A stretch of DNA of 64,000 bases from Halopelagius longus. GTDB taxonomy: Archaea > Halobacteriota > Halobacteria > Halobacteriales > Haloferacaceae. Shown here in pieces: positions 44,244-52,232 of the stretch. Numbering within the stretch: the stretch's first letter is position 1; each line of letters begins with the position of its first letter. The stretch covers positions 930,001 to 994,000 of the forward strand of contig NZ_FNKQ01000001.1 of the NCBI RefSeq assembly GCF_900100875.1, read 5' to 3'. A model generated the notes under the pieces. The model saw only the letters and a program-made list of their open reading frames with translations, ran no database searches and was not told where the DNA came from. The position numbers and the translations under genes were made by a program.

Positions 44244-44351
44244 TTCGGGGCGCGACGCCGCGCGCCGAGAGCGTCGGTCAATCCTCTAGTCCGAGTAACG
44301 CGTCCGTTTACGGGCCATATCGACTTTCCGCGCCGCTCCCGAACGACCCGT

Positions 44352-45437
44352 ATGGTCAGCTTCGGCGGCGCAAAACGGACGGGGAAACACATCGCGTCGG
44401 ACTTCTCGAACAAGAACGTGACGTTCATGGCGGCGGGCATCGCCTACAACGCGTTCGTCTCGCTCGTCCCGATGCTGCTCCTCCTGCTTTTGGTCGTCTC
44501 GACGTTCGGCGGCGGCCTGGAGGCCCGACTCGTCACGCTCGCGGAGGGGTCCCTCCCGGGGCCTATCGCGGACGTCGTCACCAGCATATTCGGCGGTGAG
44601 AGCGCCGCCGGCGCGTCGGCGGTCGGACTCGTCGTGCTCGTGTGGGGGACGCTGAAGATATTCCGCGGCCTCGACACCGCCTTCTCGGAGATATACGAGA
44701 CGGTGGGGCAGAACTCCCTCGTCGACCAAGTGAAAGACGGGCTGGTCGTCCTCCTCGCCCTCGTCGTCGCAGTCGTCGCGACGGCCGGAGCCAGCATCGT
44801 CTTCGCGTGGCTCTCGGACCAGATTCCGTACATCGGCGTCCTGACGCCGCTCGTCCTCGTCGGCGGACTGCTCATCGCCTTTCTCCCGATGTACGTCCGC
44901 TTTCCGGACGCGGACCTCGGGTGGAAGGACGCCCTCCCCGGCGCGGCGTTCGCGGCGGTCGGATGGGCGGCGTTGCAGGCGCTGTTTCAGGTGTACCTCT
45001 CCTTTAAGGGCGGCGGGTCGGAGGGCTTCTTCGGCGGCGTCATCGTCGTCGTGACGTGGCTGTACTTCTCCGGGATGGTCCTGCTCCTCGGCGCGGTGAT
45101 AAACTCCGTCCTCGCGGGGGAGTCGTCGGGGCGCGCGGGCGGCGTCGGCATGGGCGCGTCCGGGTACGAGACGCGCCGCGAAGAGGAACTCGACGCCGAC
45201 GAGTTCGCCCGGTACCTCTCCGAACTCCGGGAGGACGTCACCGGCCGCTACGAGGAGATGCGTCCGATGATCGGCGAAGACGGAGACGAGAGGCGCCCGC
45301 GCCCCCGCGGCGAGGTGACGGTGATAGAACAGTCGAAGCGCGACGGCGACGAGGAGGAGTGGTCCGTCGCGTTCCGTTGGCGGAGTCCGGCAGACGGGTC
45401 GGACCGGGAGCGAACGCCCGCGCCCGCCGACGACTGA
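44352..45437 (+). CDS. YihY/BrkB-family membrane protein
   Basis: This 361-aa protein has about six transmembrane segments. The NVTFMAAGIAYNAFVSLVPM start and VDQVKDGLVVLLALVVAVVA are typical of YihY/BrkB (formerly misnamed RNase BN). Conserved PGAAFAAVGWAAL and GVIVVVTWLYFSGMVLLLGA follow. The last 110 residues are a long hydrophilic, acidic cytoplasmic tail. The function of the family is not settled. Confidence 0.9.
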   Translation: MVSFGGAKRTGKHIASDFSNKNVTFMAAGIAYNAFVSLVPMLLLLLLVVSTFGGGLEARLVTLAEGSLPGPIADVVTSIFGGESAAGASAVGLVVLVWGTLKIFRGLDTAFSEIYETVGQNSLVDQVKDGLVVLLALVVAVVATAGASIVFAWLSDQIPYIGVLTPLVLVGGLLIAFLPMYVRFPDADLGWKDALPGAAFAAVGWAALQALFQVYLSFKGGGSEGFFGGVIVVVTWLYFSGMVLLLGAVINSVLAGESSGRAGGVGMGASGYETRREEELDADEFARYLSELREDVTGRYEEMRPMIGEDGDERRPRPRGEVTVIEQSKRDGDEEEWSVAFRWRSPADGSDRERTPAPADD

Positions 45438-45515
45438 GAATCGCCGACCGGCACGAGCCCTCCCGAGGGAGCATCCACCAATAGGTTGACAGGAAGGCGT
45501 ATCCTACGTCAGTCT

Positions 45516-46448
45516 ATGACTCTCTTACTCGGAACGGAGGATGGGGTCTATCGCGCATCGGACGCTCACCGTGACGATGCGAACCGGGTGCTAGATGCCG
45601 GTCGAGTGATGCGAGTTCGACGGTTCGAGTGGGCCGACGGCGTCTTCGCGTGCTCGAACACGGGGCTGTATCACTCGACGGACGGAGGCGAAACGTGGTC
45701 TCAACAGGGCGTACCGGAGACAGAGGTTTATTCGGTGCTCGTCGGTCCGGACGGCGAGCGTATCTACGCGGGAACGCACCCCGCCCACCTCTACGTCAGC
45801 GAGGACGGTGGTGATTCGTGGAACGAGCTCGAAGGGTTCCAAGCGTTGCCCTCGCGAGAGGAGTGGTACACCCCTCGGCACCGCAACGAGGCTCACATCC
45901 GCAGTCTCGGTGCCCACCCCGACGTGCCGGACCGGGTCATCGCGGGCGTCGAGGTCGGCGGCGTCCACGTCAGCGGAGACCGCGGTGAAACGTGGACCGA
46001 ACGGCGTGACGGCGTTCAGGACGACGTTCACCACGTGTTGATCCGCGACTCCAAGGAGTACATCGCCTCGTGCGGTGACGGACTCTATCGGACGACGGAC
46101 GCCGGTCGCTCTTGGACGCGGTTGGACGAAGAGCTCTCGCATCGGTACTTCCGCGAGGCGACGATTCACGACGGGCGACTCTACACCGCTGCGGCCCGGT
46201 CGCCGCCGGGAACGTGGGAGGGGGAGTCCGGCGCGGCCGGGGGGTTGTTCGTCTCCGAGGACGGCGGTGAGACGTTCGCGTCGGTGTCCTACCCGGGCGC
46301 GCCACAGGAGGTGATAGTCGCTTGGACGACCGCAGACGGTCGGCTCATCGCCGGGACGAACGAAGGACGGGTTATCGGAGAACGCGGCGACGAGTGGGAG
46401 ACCGTCGGAACGGTGCCCGCGGTGATTCGGTCGCTCTGCCATCTGTGA
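45516..46448 (+). CDS. BNR/sialidase-like beta-propeller protein
   Basis: This 310-aa protein has at least five BNR-type repeats: HSTDGGETW, VSEDGGDSW, VSGDRGETW, RTTDAGRSW and VSEDGGETF, spaced about 40-60 residues apart, as in WD40/YVTN or photosystem-II-stability-type propellers. There is no signal peptide, so it is cytoplasmic. The start is the ATG at 45516 (MTLLLGTEDGVYRASD). Substrate or partner is unknown. Confidence 0.88.
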   Translation: MTLLLGTEDGVYRASDAHRDDANRVLDAGRVMRVRRFEWADGVFACSNTGLYHSTDGGETWSQQGVPETEVYSVLVGPDGERIYAGTHPAHLYVSEDGGDSWNELEGFQALPSREEWYTPRHRNEAHIRSLGAHPDVPDRVIAGVEVGGVHVSGDRGETWTERRDGVQDDVHHVLIRDSKEYIASCGDGLYRTTDAGRSWTRLDEELSHRYFREATIHDGRLYTAAARSPPGTWEGESGAAGGLFVSEDGGETFASVSYPGAPQEVIVAWTTADGRLIAGTNEGRVIGERGDEWETVGTVPAVIRSLCHL

Positions 46449-46642
46449 CCTCCCCCTCCACCGCCGTGATGCTCGCAGTCGGTGAAGACGGTAGTCCCGC
46501 GTCGGACCGGGAGTAAGAACGACACCTTCAACTTTTTCGGGGTTTGACGTGAGTACACACCTCGATGGTCTAAGCGGTCGTCGTCGGTTTCCGCGGCTTG
46601 GACCGCGAAATCGCATGGCTTCGTCGGGGTTGACACCCTCTG

Positions 46643-46725
46643 GGTGGGATGGCGGAGTGGACTAACGCGCCTGCCTTGAAAGCAGGTGGCCTTTGGCCTC
46701 CTGGGTTCAAATCCCAGTCCCACCG
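46643..46725 (+). tRNA. tRNA-Ser (anticodon TGA)
   Basis: This 83-base tRNA has the acceptor GGTGGGA/TCCCACC with discriminator G. The anticodon stem CCTGC/GCAGG surrounds CTTGAAA (anticodon TGA). It has a class II variable arm and T-arm CTGGG-TTCAAAT-CCCAG. Its 3' end (from the T-loop outward plus six downstream bases) is repeated exactly 134 bases further on. Confidence 0.95.
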
Positions 46726-46731
46726 CATTCT
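46704..46731 (+). repeat. Copy A of a 28-base repeat at the 3' end of tRNA-Ser (candidate att site)
   Basis: The last 22 bases of the tRNA plus six downstream bases are identical to 46838-46865. A tRNA 3' end is the usual target of archaeal integrases, so this could be the conserved half of an integration site. Confidence 0.7.
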
Positions 46732-46743
46732 CCGAGCGATTCC

Positions 46744-46771
46744 GTTCGAGACAGTCCCGTCTGTCTCGAAC
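46744..46771 (+). terminator. Perfect 11-bp hairpin downstream of tRNA-Ser
   Basis: The arms GTTCGAGACAG (46744-46754) and CTGTCTCGAAC (46761-46771) pair perfectly around a six-base loop TCCCGT. It may act as an RNA 3'-end structure or terminator of the tRNA, although no U-run follows. Confidence 0.45.
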
Positions 46772-46837
46772 CGAGAGCGAGGTGCCGCGTGTACGAGGGG
46801 GATTTGAAGCAGGGAGCGACGCGAGCGGAGCGAGTGA

Positions 46838-46865
46838 GGTTCAAATCCCAGTCCCACCGCATTCT
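46838..46865 (+). repeat. Copy B of the 28-base tRNA-Ser 3'-end repeat
   Basis: This is identical to 46704-46731 but is not preceded by a tRNA body. It is either the second half of an excised or decayed integrated element, or a partial tRNA duplication. No integrase gene is present between or near the copies. Confidence 0.7.
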
Positions 46866-46879
46866 GAGGCGAACTACCC

Positions 46880-46902
46880 GGCGAGCACCTCGTGTGCTCG
46901 CC
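46880..46902. terminator. 9-bp inverted repeat hairpin
   Basis: GGCGAGCAC (46880-46888) and GTGCTCGCC (46894-46902) are perfect complements with a five-base loop CTCGT. It lies between the tRNA 3' repeat and the DUF5785-type gene. A terminator or other RNA structure is possible; no T-run follows. Confidence 0.4.
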
Positions 46903-47024
46903 TTCTCGTGAGCGTCTGACCGGCGTTACGGGGAGAAATCGACCACAAGCAGGCGAGACGCGCCTCGCGTGACAGTCTCCCGCAGATGCGTAACGGCTTT
47001 GAGTTGGCCTTCCAACAGGGAGAT

Positions 47025-47330
47025 ATGGACTGGCCACACGACCCGGACGGCGAAGCGGGGTCAGAGGGAATGCGGAAGTTCGGCCACGCGATAATCGCGA
47101 AGAAGATAGACGAAGAGGAGGACTTCCCCCTCTCGCGTGACGAATTCGTCGCCGAGTACGGCGACGACCCGATTCGCATCGACTACGAACGAGTCGTCCC
47201 GATGCGCGAAATCTTCGACCACGTCGAGGAAGAGGAGTTCGACGACTTCGTGGAGTTCCATCAGGCCCTCGGCCGCGCGATGCGGCGCGAGGGGTACTGG
47301 TTCTACGAAGGGTCCGAGGCGTTCGTCTGA
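47025..47330 (+). CDS. DUF5785-family haloarchaeal protein
   Basis: This 101-aa acidic protein begins MDWPHDPDGEAGSEGMRKFG. It contains HAIIAKKIDEEEDFPLSRDE and ends GYWFYEGSEAF, a haloarchaeal family of unknown function. The ATG at 47025 is preferred to one 13 codons upstream because the shorter N-terminus starts at the conserved MDWPHDPDGE. The DNA between it and the tRNA repeat is not coding. Confidence 0.8.
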   Translation: MDWPHDPDGEAGSEGMRKFGHAIIAKKIDEEEDFPLSRDEFVAEYGDDPIRIDYERVVPMREIFDHVEEEEFDDFVEFHQALGRAMRREGYWFYEGSEAFV

Positions 47331-47418
47331 GGCGCGACGGGCGGCCGTCGGTTTTCTCACAAATCGCCGCGAGCGACGGGTGTCGGCGGACGGCGTTCGC
47401 GCCTGCGCGTGCGAGCGA

Positions 47419-48108
47419 TTACTCTTCGTCGAGGGAGACTCGGTCCGCGATTTCCGTCTCCGGCGACGTGCGCTCCCAGTTCCGGGGGGCGTCGCCGCCG
47501 ACTTCGGCCTGCACCTTCTCCTCTAAGATGTTGACCGCGACGCTGTTTGCCCCCTCGGGGATGATGAGGTCGGCGTGTTTCTTCGAAGGTTCGATGAACT
47601 GTTCGTGCATCGGTTTGACCGTCGAGAGGTACTGGTCGATGACGCCCTCCAAGTCGCGGCCCCTGTCGATGACGTCGCGTTGGATGCGCCGGAGGATGCG
47701 GACGTCGGCGTCCGTCTCGACGTAGAGGCGCAGGTCGAGCATCTCGTTTATCTCCTCGTCGTACAGCGAGAGGATGCCTTCGAGGATGACGACGTCCGTC
47801 GGTTCGACGTGGACCGTCTCGTCTTTCCGGTTGTGGACCTCGAAGTCGTACTGCGGCATCTCTATCGGTCTGCCTTCGAGGAGCGTCGACAGTTGCTCGC
47901 GGAGCAGGTCCCACTCGAACGCCGAGGGGTGGTCGTAGTTGACCGACTCCCGTTCGTGCACGTCGAGGTGGCTCTGGTCCTCGTAGTAGTTGTCGAGCGG
48001 TATCCGCGTGACCGACTCACCGACGTTCTCGGTGATGAGTCGCGCCACCGTCGTCTTCCCCGCACCGGTCCCGCCGGCGATACCGATGACGAACGAGGGG
48101 ATGGTCAT
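47419..48108 (-). CDS. udk: Uridine kinase
   Basis: This 229-aa P-loop kinase phosphorylates uridine/cytidine in pyrimidine salvage. It starts MTIPSFVIGIAGGTGAGKTT (Walker A at about residues 11-18). Other marks are PLDNYYEDQSHLDVHERESV, NYDHPSAFEW, YDFEVHNRKDETV and VILEGILSLYDE. The start at 48108 is taken from the family N-terminus; a longer reading covers a promoter-like region and is rejected. Confidence 0.94.
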   Translation of the reverse strand: MTIPSFVIGIAGGTGAGKTTVARLITENVGESVTRIPLDNYYEDQSHLDVHERESVNYDHPSAFEWDLLREQLSTLLEGRPIEMPQYDFEVHNRKDETVHVEPTDVVILEGILSLYDEEINEMLDLRLYVETDADVRILRRIQRDVIDRGRDLEGVIDQYLSTVKPMHEQFIEPSKKHADLIIPEGANSVAVNILEEKVQAEVGGDAPRNWERTSPETEIADRVSLDEE

Positions 48109-48275
48109 CGGTGGAGAACGCGCGGCGAGCGGTTTGAACGTGGTGGTTCGCCGCCCGTCCGAGGCGTGCGGACACGCGACCCGCAGGGAAAGTGACGGCG
48201 TATAGTCATTTTGGCCGACGGTCCTCAATTCGCCCGAGAAGGGCGGAATCGTCCGATGGAGATGTACCAAGAGAT

Positions 48276-48287
48276 AATTTTATAAAT
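48276..48287 (+). promoter_or_regulatory. TATA box of the permuted binding-protein gene
   Basis: The stretch taattttataaa is strongly A/T-rich and centred about 28 bases before the ATG at 48309, giving a leaderless mRNA. It is one of the strongest TATA elements in the window. Confidence 0.6.
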
Positions 48288-48308
48288 GGGTATGCCTTTG
48301 CCTGCCAT

Positions 48309-49661
48309 ATGGCACGTGATATCGTACGTCGGGACTTCCTGAAACGCATCGGCGCCGCGGGCGCCGTCGGAGCAGCGGGGCTATCGGGCTGTATCGGAAG
48401 CCCGGGAGAAGGGGGCACAGGCACTGGCACCGGCGGTGGCGGTGGCGGCGGAGACGGGCCGGAGGGACTCGTCGTCATCGGCTACCCCGAGAGCGGTATC
48501 CAGTTGTTCCGCGACTACTACAGCGCGAGCGACGGGGAGGAGAAGATTCTGGTCCCCGACGGCCTGCGCGACGGCGCGATGCCCGGACAGGTCGGAAACG
48601 ACATGGAGAACGTCACCGGCACCGCACCCGCCGCGGGCGGTCCGAATCAGGAGGCGTTCACCTCGATGTTCGAATCGGAGTACAGCAGTTCGCCGGGCGT
48701 CTTCACCGCGCAGTCGTACGACTCGGTCGCGCTCCTGTTGCTGGCGAACGCCGCCGCGGGCGAGAACAGCGGGTCGGCGCTGAAAGAGCAGATGCGGCGC
48801 ATCGCCAACCCCGGCGGGATGGAGGTCAGCCCGGACAACTTCGTCGAGGGGATGGAGGCGGCCGCGAACGGCGACGACATCAACTATCAGGGCGCGTCCT
48901 CGGCGACCAACTTCGACAAGAACGGCGACCCGGCCTCCGCGGCGTACTCCATCTGGGAGTTCGCGCCCGACGAGGAGACGACCACCGAGGTGGAGACGCA
49001 GAACTTCAAGGGGGAGAACCCCGAAGGTGCGGGCCCCGCCGCGGACAGCGCACCCGGCGGGTCGGACCGCGAACTCTCCGTCGGCATCCTCCTGCCGGAG
49101 ACGGGTGACCTCGCGTCCGTCGGCCAGCCGATGATTCAGGCCGCGCAGTTGCCGGTCAAGCAGGTCAACGACGCGAACCCGGCGGGCCTCACCGTGAACG
49201 CCCAAATCGAGGACACCCAAACGTCGCCCGACGCCGGCGTCTCGGCGGCGCAGTCGCTCGTCAGCGCTGGCGTCCCCGCCGTCTGCGGGTCGGCGTCCTC
49301 CGGCGTGAACGTCCCCGTCTCCCAGCAGGCGTTCATCCCGAACGAAGTCGTCGGCTGTTCGCCGTCCTCGACGGCGCTGTCGGTGTCGAACCTCGAAGAC
49401 AACGACTACATCTTCCGGACGGCGCCGTCCGACTTCCTGCAGGGCCGCGTCATGGCGCAGGTCATGTCCGAACGCCTCGGAGCGAGTTCCGTCTCGACGC
49501 TGTTCGTCAACAACGACTACGGCCAGCAACTGTCGGAGCGCTTCGCCGAAGTCTTCCAAGACGAGTTCGACGGCGACGTCTACCACCAAGTCGCGTTCAA
49601 CAAGGGCGAGTCCTCCTACTCGTCGGTCATCGAGTCCGCCCTGTCGCCGCCGGACAACTGA
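48309..49661 (+). CDS. Tat-exported lipoprotein, branched-chain amino-acid-type ABC substrate-binding protein with permuted order
   Basis: This 450-aa protein starts with a Tat motif (RRDFLKR) and lipobox LSGC (Cys28), then a Gly-rich linker to about residue 50. Residues 52-235 (LVVIGYPESGIQLFRDYYSA ... GASSATNFDKNGDPASAAYS) are the second part of a LivJ/PBP1 protein. Residues 256-450 (SVGILLPETGDLASVGQPMI ... YIFRTAPSDFLQGR ... GESSYSSVIESALSPPDN) are the first part. In normal members the order is opposite, and PPDN would continue into PEGLVVIGYPES. So the sequence is circularly permuted. The frame is intact. No partner SBP in normal order is seen in the window. Confidence 0.82.
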   Translation: MARDIVRRDFLKRIGAAGAVGAAGLSGCIGSPGEGGTGTGTGGGGGGGDGPEGLVVIGYPESGIQLFRDYYSASDGEEKILVPDGLRDGAMPGQVGNDMENVTGTAPAAGGPNQEAFTSMFESEYSSSPGVFTAQSYDSVALLLLANAAAGENSGSALKEQMRRIANPGGMEVSPDNFVEGMEAAANGDDINYQGASSATNFDKNGDPASAAYSIWEFAPDEETTTEVETQNFKGENPEGAGPAADSAPGGSDRELSVGILLPETGDLASVGQPMIQAAQLPVKQVNDANPAGLTVNAQIEDTQTSPDAGVSAAQSLVSAGVPAVCGSASSGVNVPVSQQAFIPNEVVGCSPSSTALSVSNLEDNDYIFRTAPSDFLQGRVMAQVMSERLGASSVSTLFVNNDYGQQLSERFAEVFQDEFDGDVYHQVAFNKGESSYSSVIESALSPPDN

Positions 49662-49672
49662 GCGGCGAACCG

Positions 49673-49688
49673 AATCCGGTTTTTCTTT
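49673..49688 (+). terminator. Likely terminator of the binding-protein gene
   Basis: A T-rich tract (ggtttttcttt) follows the stop codon by about 15 bases. U-rich ends stop archaeal transcription. Convergent creatininase-family gene ends nearby at 49756. Confidence 0.5.
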
Positions 49689-49755
49689 CGACGCCGACCG
49701 GCGAGCGACGCCGCCGTGGAACGCCGACGGGGGCGGACGGACGTGGGGCGTCGAG

Positions 49756-50514
49756 TCACGCCGCGTCGCGTTCGGCCTCGATTCGATCGGCGTACGCCGT
49801 CGCTATCGTCTCCAGAATCTCCTCGCCCGCCTCGACCGTCGCCTCCCGCGGGTCGCCGAGGACGCCGTTCTCCGTGATGGACTTGAACCCCTCACTGAGC
49901 AGTCGCGCCACGGATATCTCCCCCTCCGTCCCGACGGCGAGTTCGTCCGTATCGACGAGTCCTTCGTTCACCGCGAGGACGATTGCCGTCTCCGCGGCCC
50001 CCGCGTGAATCACCGGCTCCTCGTACTCGACGCCCGCCGAGCGCAGTCCCTCGTTCATCAGGCGCATGTTCTCGTCGAGGTCGGCGAGGGCGATTACGTT
50101 CGCGTCGATATCTCTGGCCACCTCCGGAGCGACCGTGTTGACGGGCGCGAAGTTGCCGCCGTGGGTCGGCACGAGGACGACGAACTCGAAGCCGTGTTCG
50201 TCCAGCGACTCGCAGTACGACCGGACGAGGTCCATGAGCGTCTCCGGCGGCACCGTGATGGTCCCGGGGAACTCCATGTGGTGACCCGAGCACCCCGGTC
50301 GAATCGTCGGCGCGGCCAGCGCGTCCCCGAGTTTCTCGGCGATGCGCCGGGAGAGTTCGTCGCCCGCGAGCGTGTCCATCAGAAGCGGGAGGTGCGGACC
50401 GTGTTGCTCGACCGACCCGACGGCGACGACCGCCGTTCGCGTCCCGGATTCGAGCGCCGATTCGACCTCCGGCCACGTTCGTTCCGCCAGTCGTACCGTC
50501 GTCCGTTCGCTCAC
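49756..50514 (-). CDS. Creatininase-family amidohydrolase
   Basis: This 252-aa protein has the creatininase fold: VVAVGSVEQHGPHLPLLMDT with metal ligands Glu and His, GCSGHHMEFPGTITV and VPTHGGNFAPVNT. The family includes creatininase, mycofactocin MftE-like peptidases and FAPy amidohydrolases. The exact substrate is unknown. It lies 96 bases after livF on the same strand and is probably the last gene of the transporter operon, so an imported amide or amino compound is a guess. Confidence 0.88.
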   Translation of the reverse strand: MSERTTVRLAERTWPEVESALESGTRTAVVAVGSVEQHGPHLPLLMDTLAGDELSRRIAEKLGDALAAPTIRPGCSGHHMEFPGTITVPPETLMDLVRSYCESLDEHGFEFVVLVPTHGGNFAPVNTVAPEVARDIDANVIALADLDENMRLMNEGLRSAGVEYEEPVIHAGAAETAIVLAVNEGLVDTDELAVGTEGEISVARLLSEGFKSITENGVLGDPREATVEAGEEILETIATAYADRIEAERDAA

Positions 50515-50610
50515 GACTCCGACGGTCGATCGCTGTCGTGAAAATGATTTCGAGATGACAACAGTGGCGGAGCGGGGAGGCGAGGCGAGAATCGAGGACG
50601 GCGGACGCCC

Positions 50611-51366
50611 TTACCCGCCGAGGAAGTCCCTTCGGACCTGTTCGTCGCCGAGCAACGCGTCGCCGGTGTCGACGTAGCGGTTCTTCCCGTTCGCGAGGAC
50701 GTAGCCGCGGTCACAGCGTCGAAGCGCCTCCTTGGCGTTCTGTTCGACCATCAGGACGGCCGTGCCGTCGTCGTTGATGGCGTCGATGCGGTCGAACATG
50801 TCGTCCACCAAGTCGGGTGCGAGGCCCGCGGAGGGTTCGTCCAACAGGAGCAGGTCCGGTTGCAACATCAGCGCCCGACCCATCGCCAGCATCTGCTGTT
50901 GCCCCCCGGACATCGTGCCGGCCTTCTGCTCGCTCCGTTCTTCGAGGATGGGGAAGCGGTCGTACACCGCCCGCATGGCGTCCTGCGGCACCTCGTCGAG
51001 GATGTACGCGCCCATCTCCAAGTTCTCCTCGACGGTCAGGGAGGCGAACACGTTGTCGTTCTGCGGGACGTAGCCGATTCCTTTGTGGATGATGTCCTCC
51101 GGCGCGAGGCCCGTCACGTCCTCGCCGTCGAACGTCACCGTCCCGCCCATGTGGGCGGTGAGTCCGAAGACGGACTTCATCAGGGTCGATTTGCCCGCCC
51201 CGTTCGGGCCGACGATGGTGACGTACTCGCCGTCGTAGACGTCCATGTCCACGTCGGTGAGAATCTGTAAGTCGCCGTAGCCGGCGTCCAAGTTCCGCAC
51301 TTCCAGGAGCGACTCCTCCTCCCGCGGCGTCGCCTCCGTCTCCACGGCGGCGTCGTCGGTACTCAT
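50611..51366 (-). CDS. livF: Branched-chain amino-acid-type ABC transporter ATP-binding protein LivF
   Basis: This 251-aa ABC ATPase has Walker A VGPNGAGKSTLMKS, the Q-loop GYVPQNDNVFASLTVEENLE, signature MSGGQQQMLAMGRALM and Walker B LLLLDEPSAGLAP. The order and residues match LivF. It couples with LivG to power the LivH-LivM permease. It overlaps livG by 4 bases. Confidence 0.95.
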   Translation of the reverse strand: MSTDDAAVETEATPREEESLLEVRNLDAGYGDLQILTDVDMDVYDGEYVTIVGPNGAGKSTLMKSVFGLTAHMGGTVTFDGEDVTGLAPEDIIHKGIGYVPQNDNVFASLTVEENLEMGAYILDEVPQDAMRAVYDRFPILEERSEQKAGTMSGGQQQMLAMGRALMLQPDLLLLDEPSAGLAPDLVDDMFDRIDAINDDGTAVLMVEQNAKEALRRCDRGYVLANGKNRYVDTGDALLGDEQVRRDFLGG

Positions 51367-52232
51367 ACGTTCCCTCCGAGGTACGCCTCGATGACGTCTT
51401 CGTTCGCTTTGACCTCCTCGGGGGCGCCCTCCGTGAGGACGCGCCCCTGATGGAGGACGATGACGTGCTCGCAGTTCTCCATGATGAGGTCCATGTCGTG
51501 TTCGACTAAGAGGAACGTGTAGCCCTGTCCGCGGAGTTCGTGGATGTGGTCGAGGAGTCGCTTCTCCAGCGTCGGGTTCACCCCCGCGAACGGTTCGTCC
51601 AACAGGAGCATGTCCGGGTCCGTGAGGAGGGCGCGCGCCATCTCCAGCAGTTTTCGCTGTCCGCCCGAGAGGTTGCCCGCGTACTCCTCGGCGATGTGGT
51701 CGATGTCGAAGAAGTCCAGCACCTCCCAGACGCGTTCGAGGAGTTCCTCCTCCTGTCGGATTACGTCGTCGCGCACGCCGGGCGTCACCGACCGCCAGAG
51801 CGCTTCGCCCTGTTGGGCCTGCGGCGCGAGCATCATGTTCTCCAAGACGGTCATATCGCCGAGTTCGCGGGCGATTTGGAACGTCCGGACCATCCCGCGG
51901 TTCGCTATCCGGTGCGGTTTCATCCCCGTCACGTCCTCGCCGTTGAACGTCACCGTCCCCGAGTCGGGTTTCAGCATGCCCGTGATGAGGTTGAACGTCG
52001 TGGACTTGCCCGCGCCGTTCGGGCCGATGAGGCCGGTGAGGCTGCCGCGTTCGACTTCGAAGGACGCGCCGTCGACGGCGGTGATGCCGCCGAAGGACTT
52101 GTGCAGACCCTCGACTTTCAGCGGGTACTCGGCGGTAACGTTCGGGCCGGTTCCCAAGTCGAGGGACGGCGAACCGGCCGCCTCCGCGGCGTCGTCGGCG
52201 TCGGGTCCGCGCCCGCGTTCGGTCTCACTCAT
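51363..52232 (-). CDS. livG: Branched-chain amino-acid-type ABC transporter ATP-binding protein LivG
   Basis: This 289-aa ABC ATPase has Walker A GPNGAGKSTTFNLITGML, signature NLSGGQRKLLEMARALLTDP and Walker B MLLLDEPFAGVNPTLEKRLL, with the LivG-type extra loop. About 35 acidic, non-conserved residues precede the domain. The start at 52232 (MSETERGRGPDADD) overlaps the livM stop by 8 bases. A longer reading inside livM is rejected. Confidence 0.95.
   Translation of the reverse strand: MSETERGRGPDADDAAEAAGSPSLDLGTGPNVTAEYPLKVEGLHKSFGGITAVDGASFEVERGSLTGLIGPNGAGKSTTFNLITGMLKPDSGTVTFNGEDVTGMKPHRIANRGMVRTFQIARELGDMTVLENMMLAPQAQQGEALWRSVTPGVRDDVIRQEEELLERVWEVLDFFDIDHIAEEYAGNLSGGQRKLLEMARALLTDPDMLLLDEPFAGVNPTLEKRLLDHIHELRGQGYTFLLVEHDMDLIMENCEHVIVLHQGRVLTEGAPEEVKANEDVIEAYLGGNV

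Noticed and set aside
48309-49661. Two separate truncated SBP genes or a fusion of two paralogues
   Set aside because: Only one copy of each half is present, in one frame, and the C-terminal break and N-terminal start of the halves meet at the same point. This fits a permutation better than two genes.
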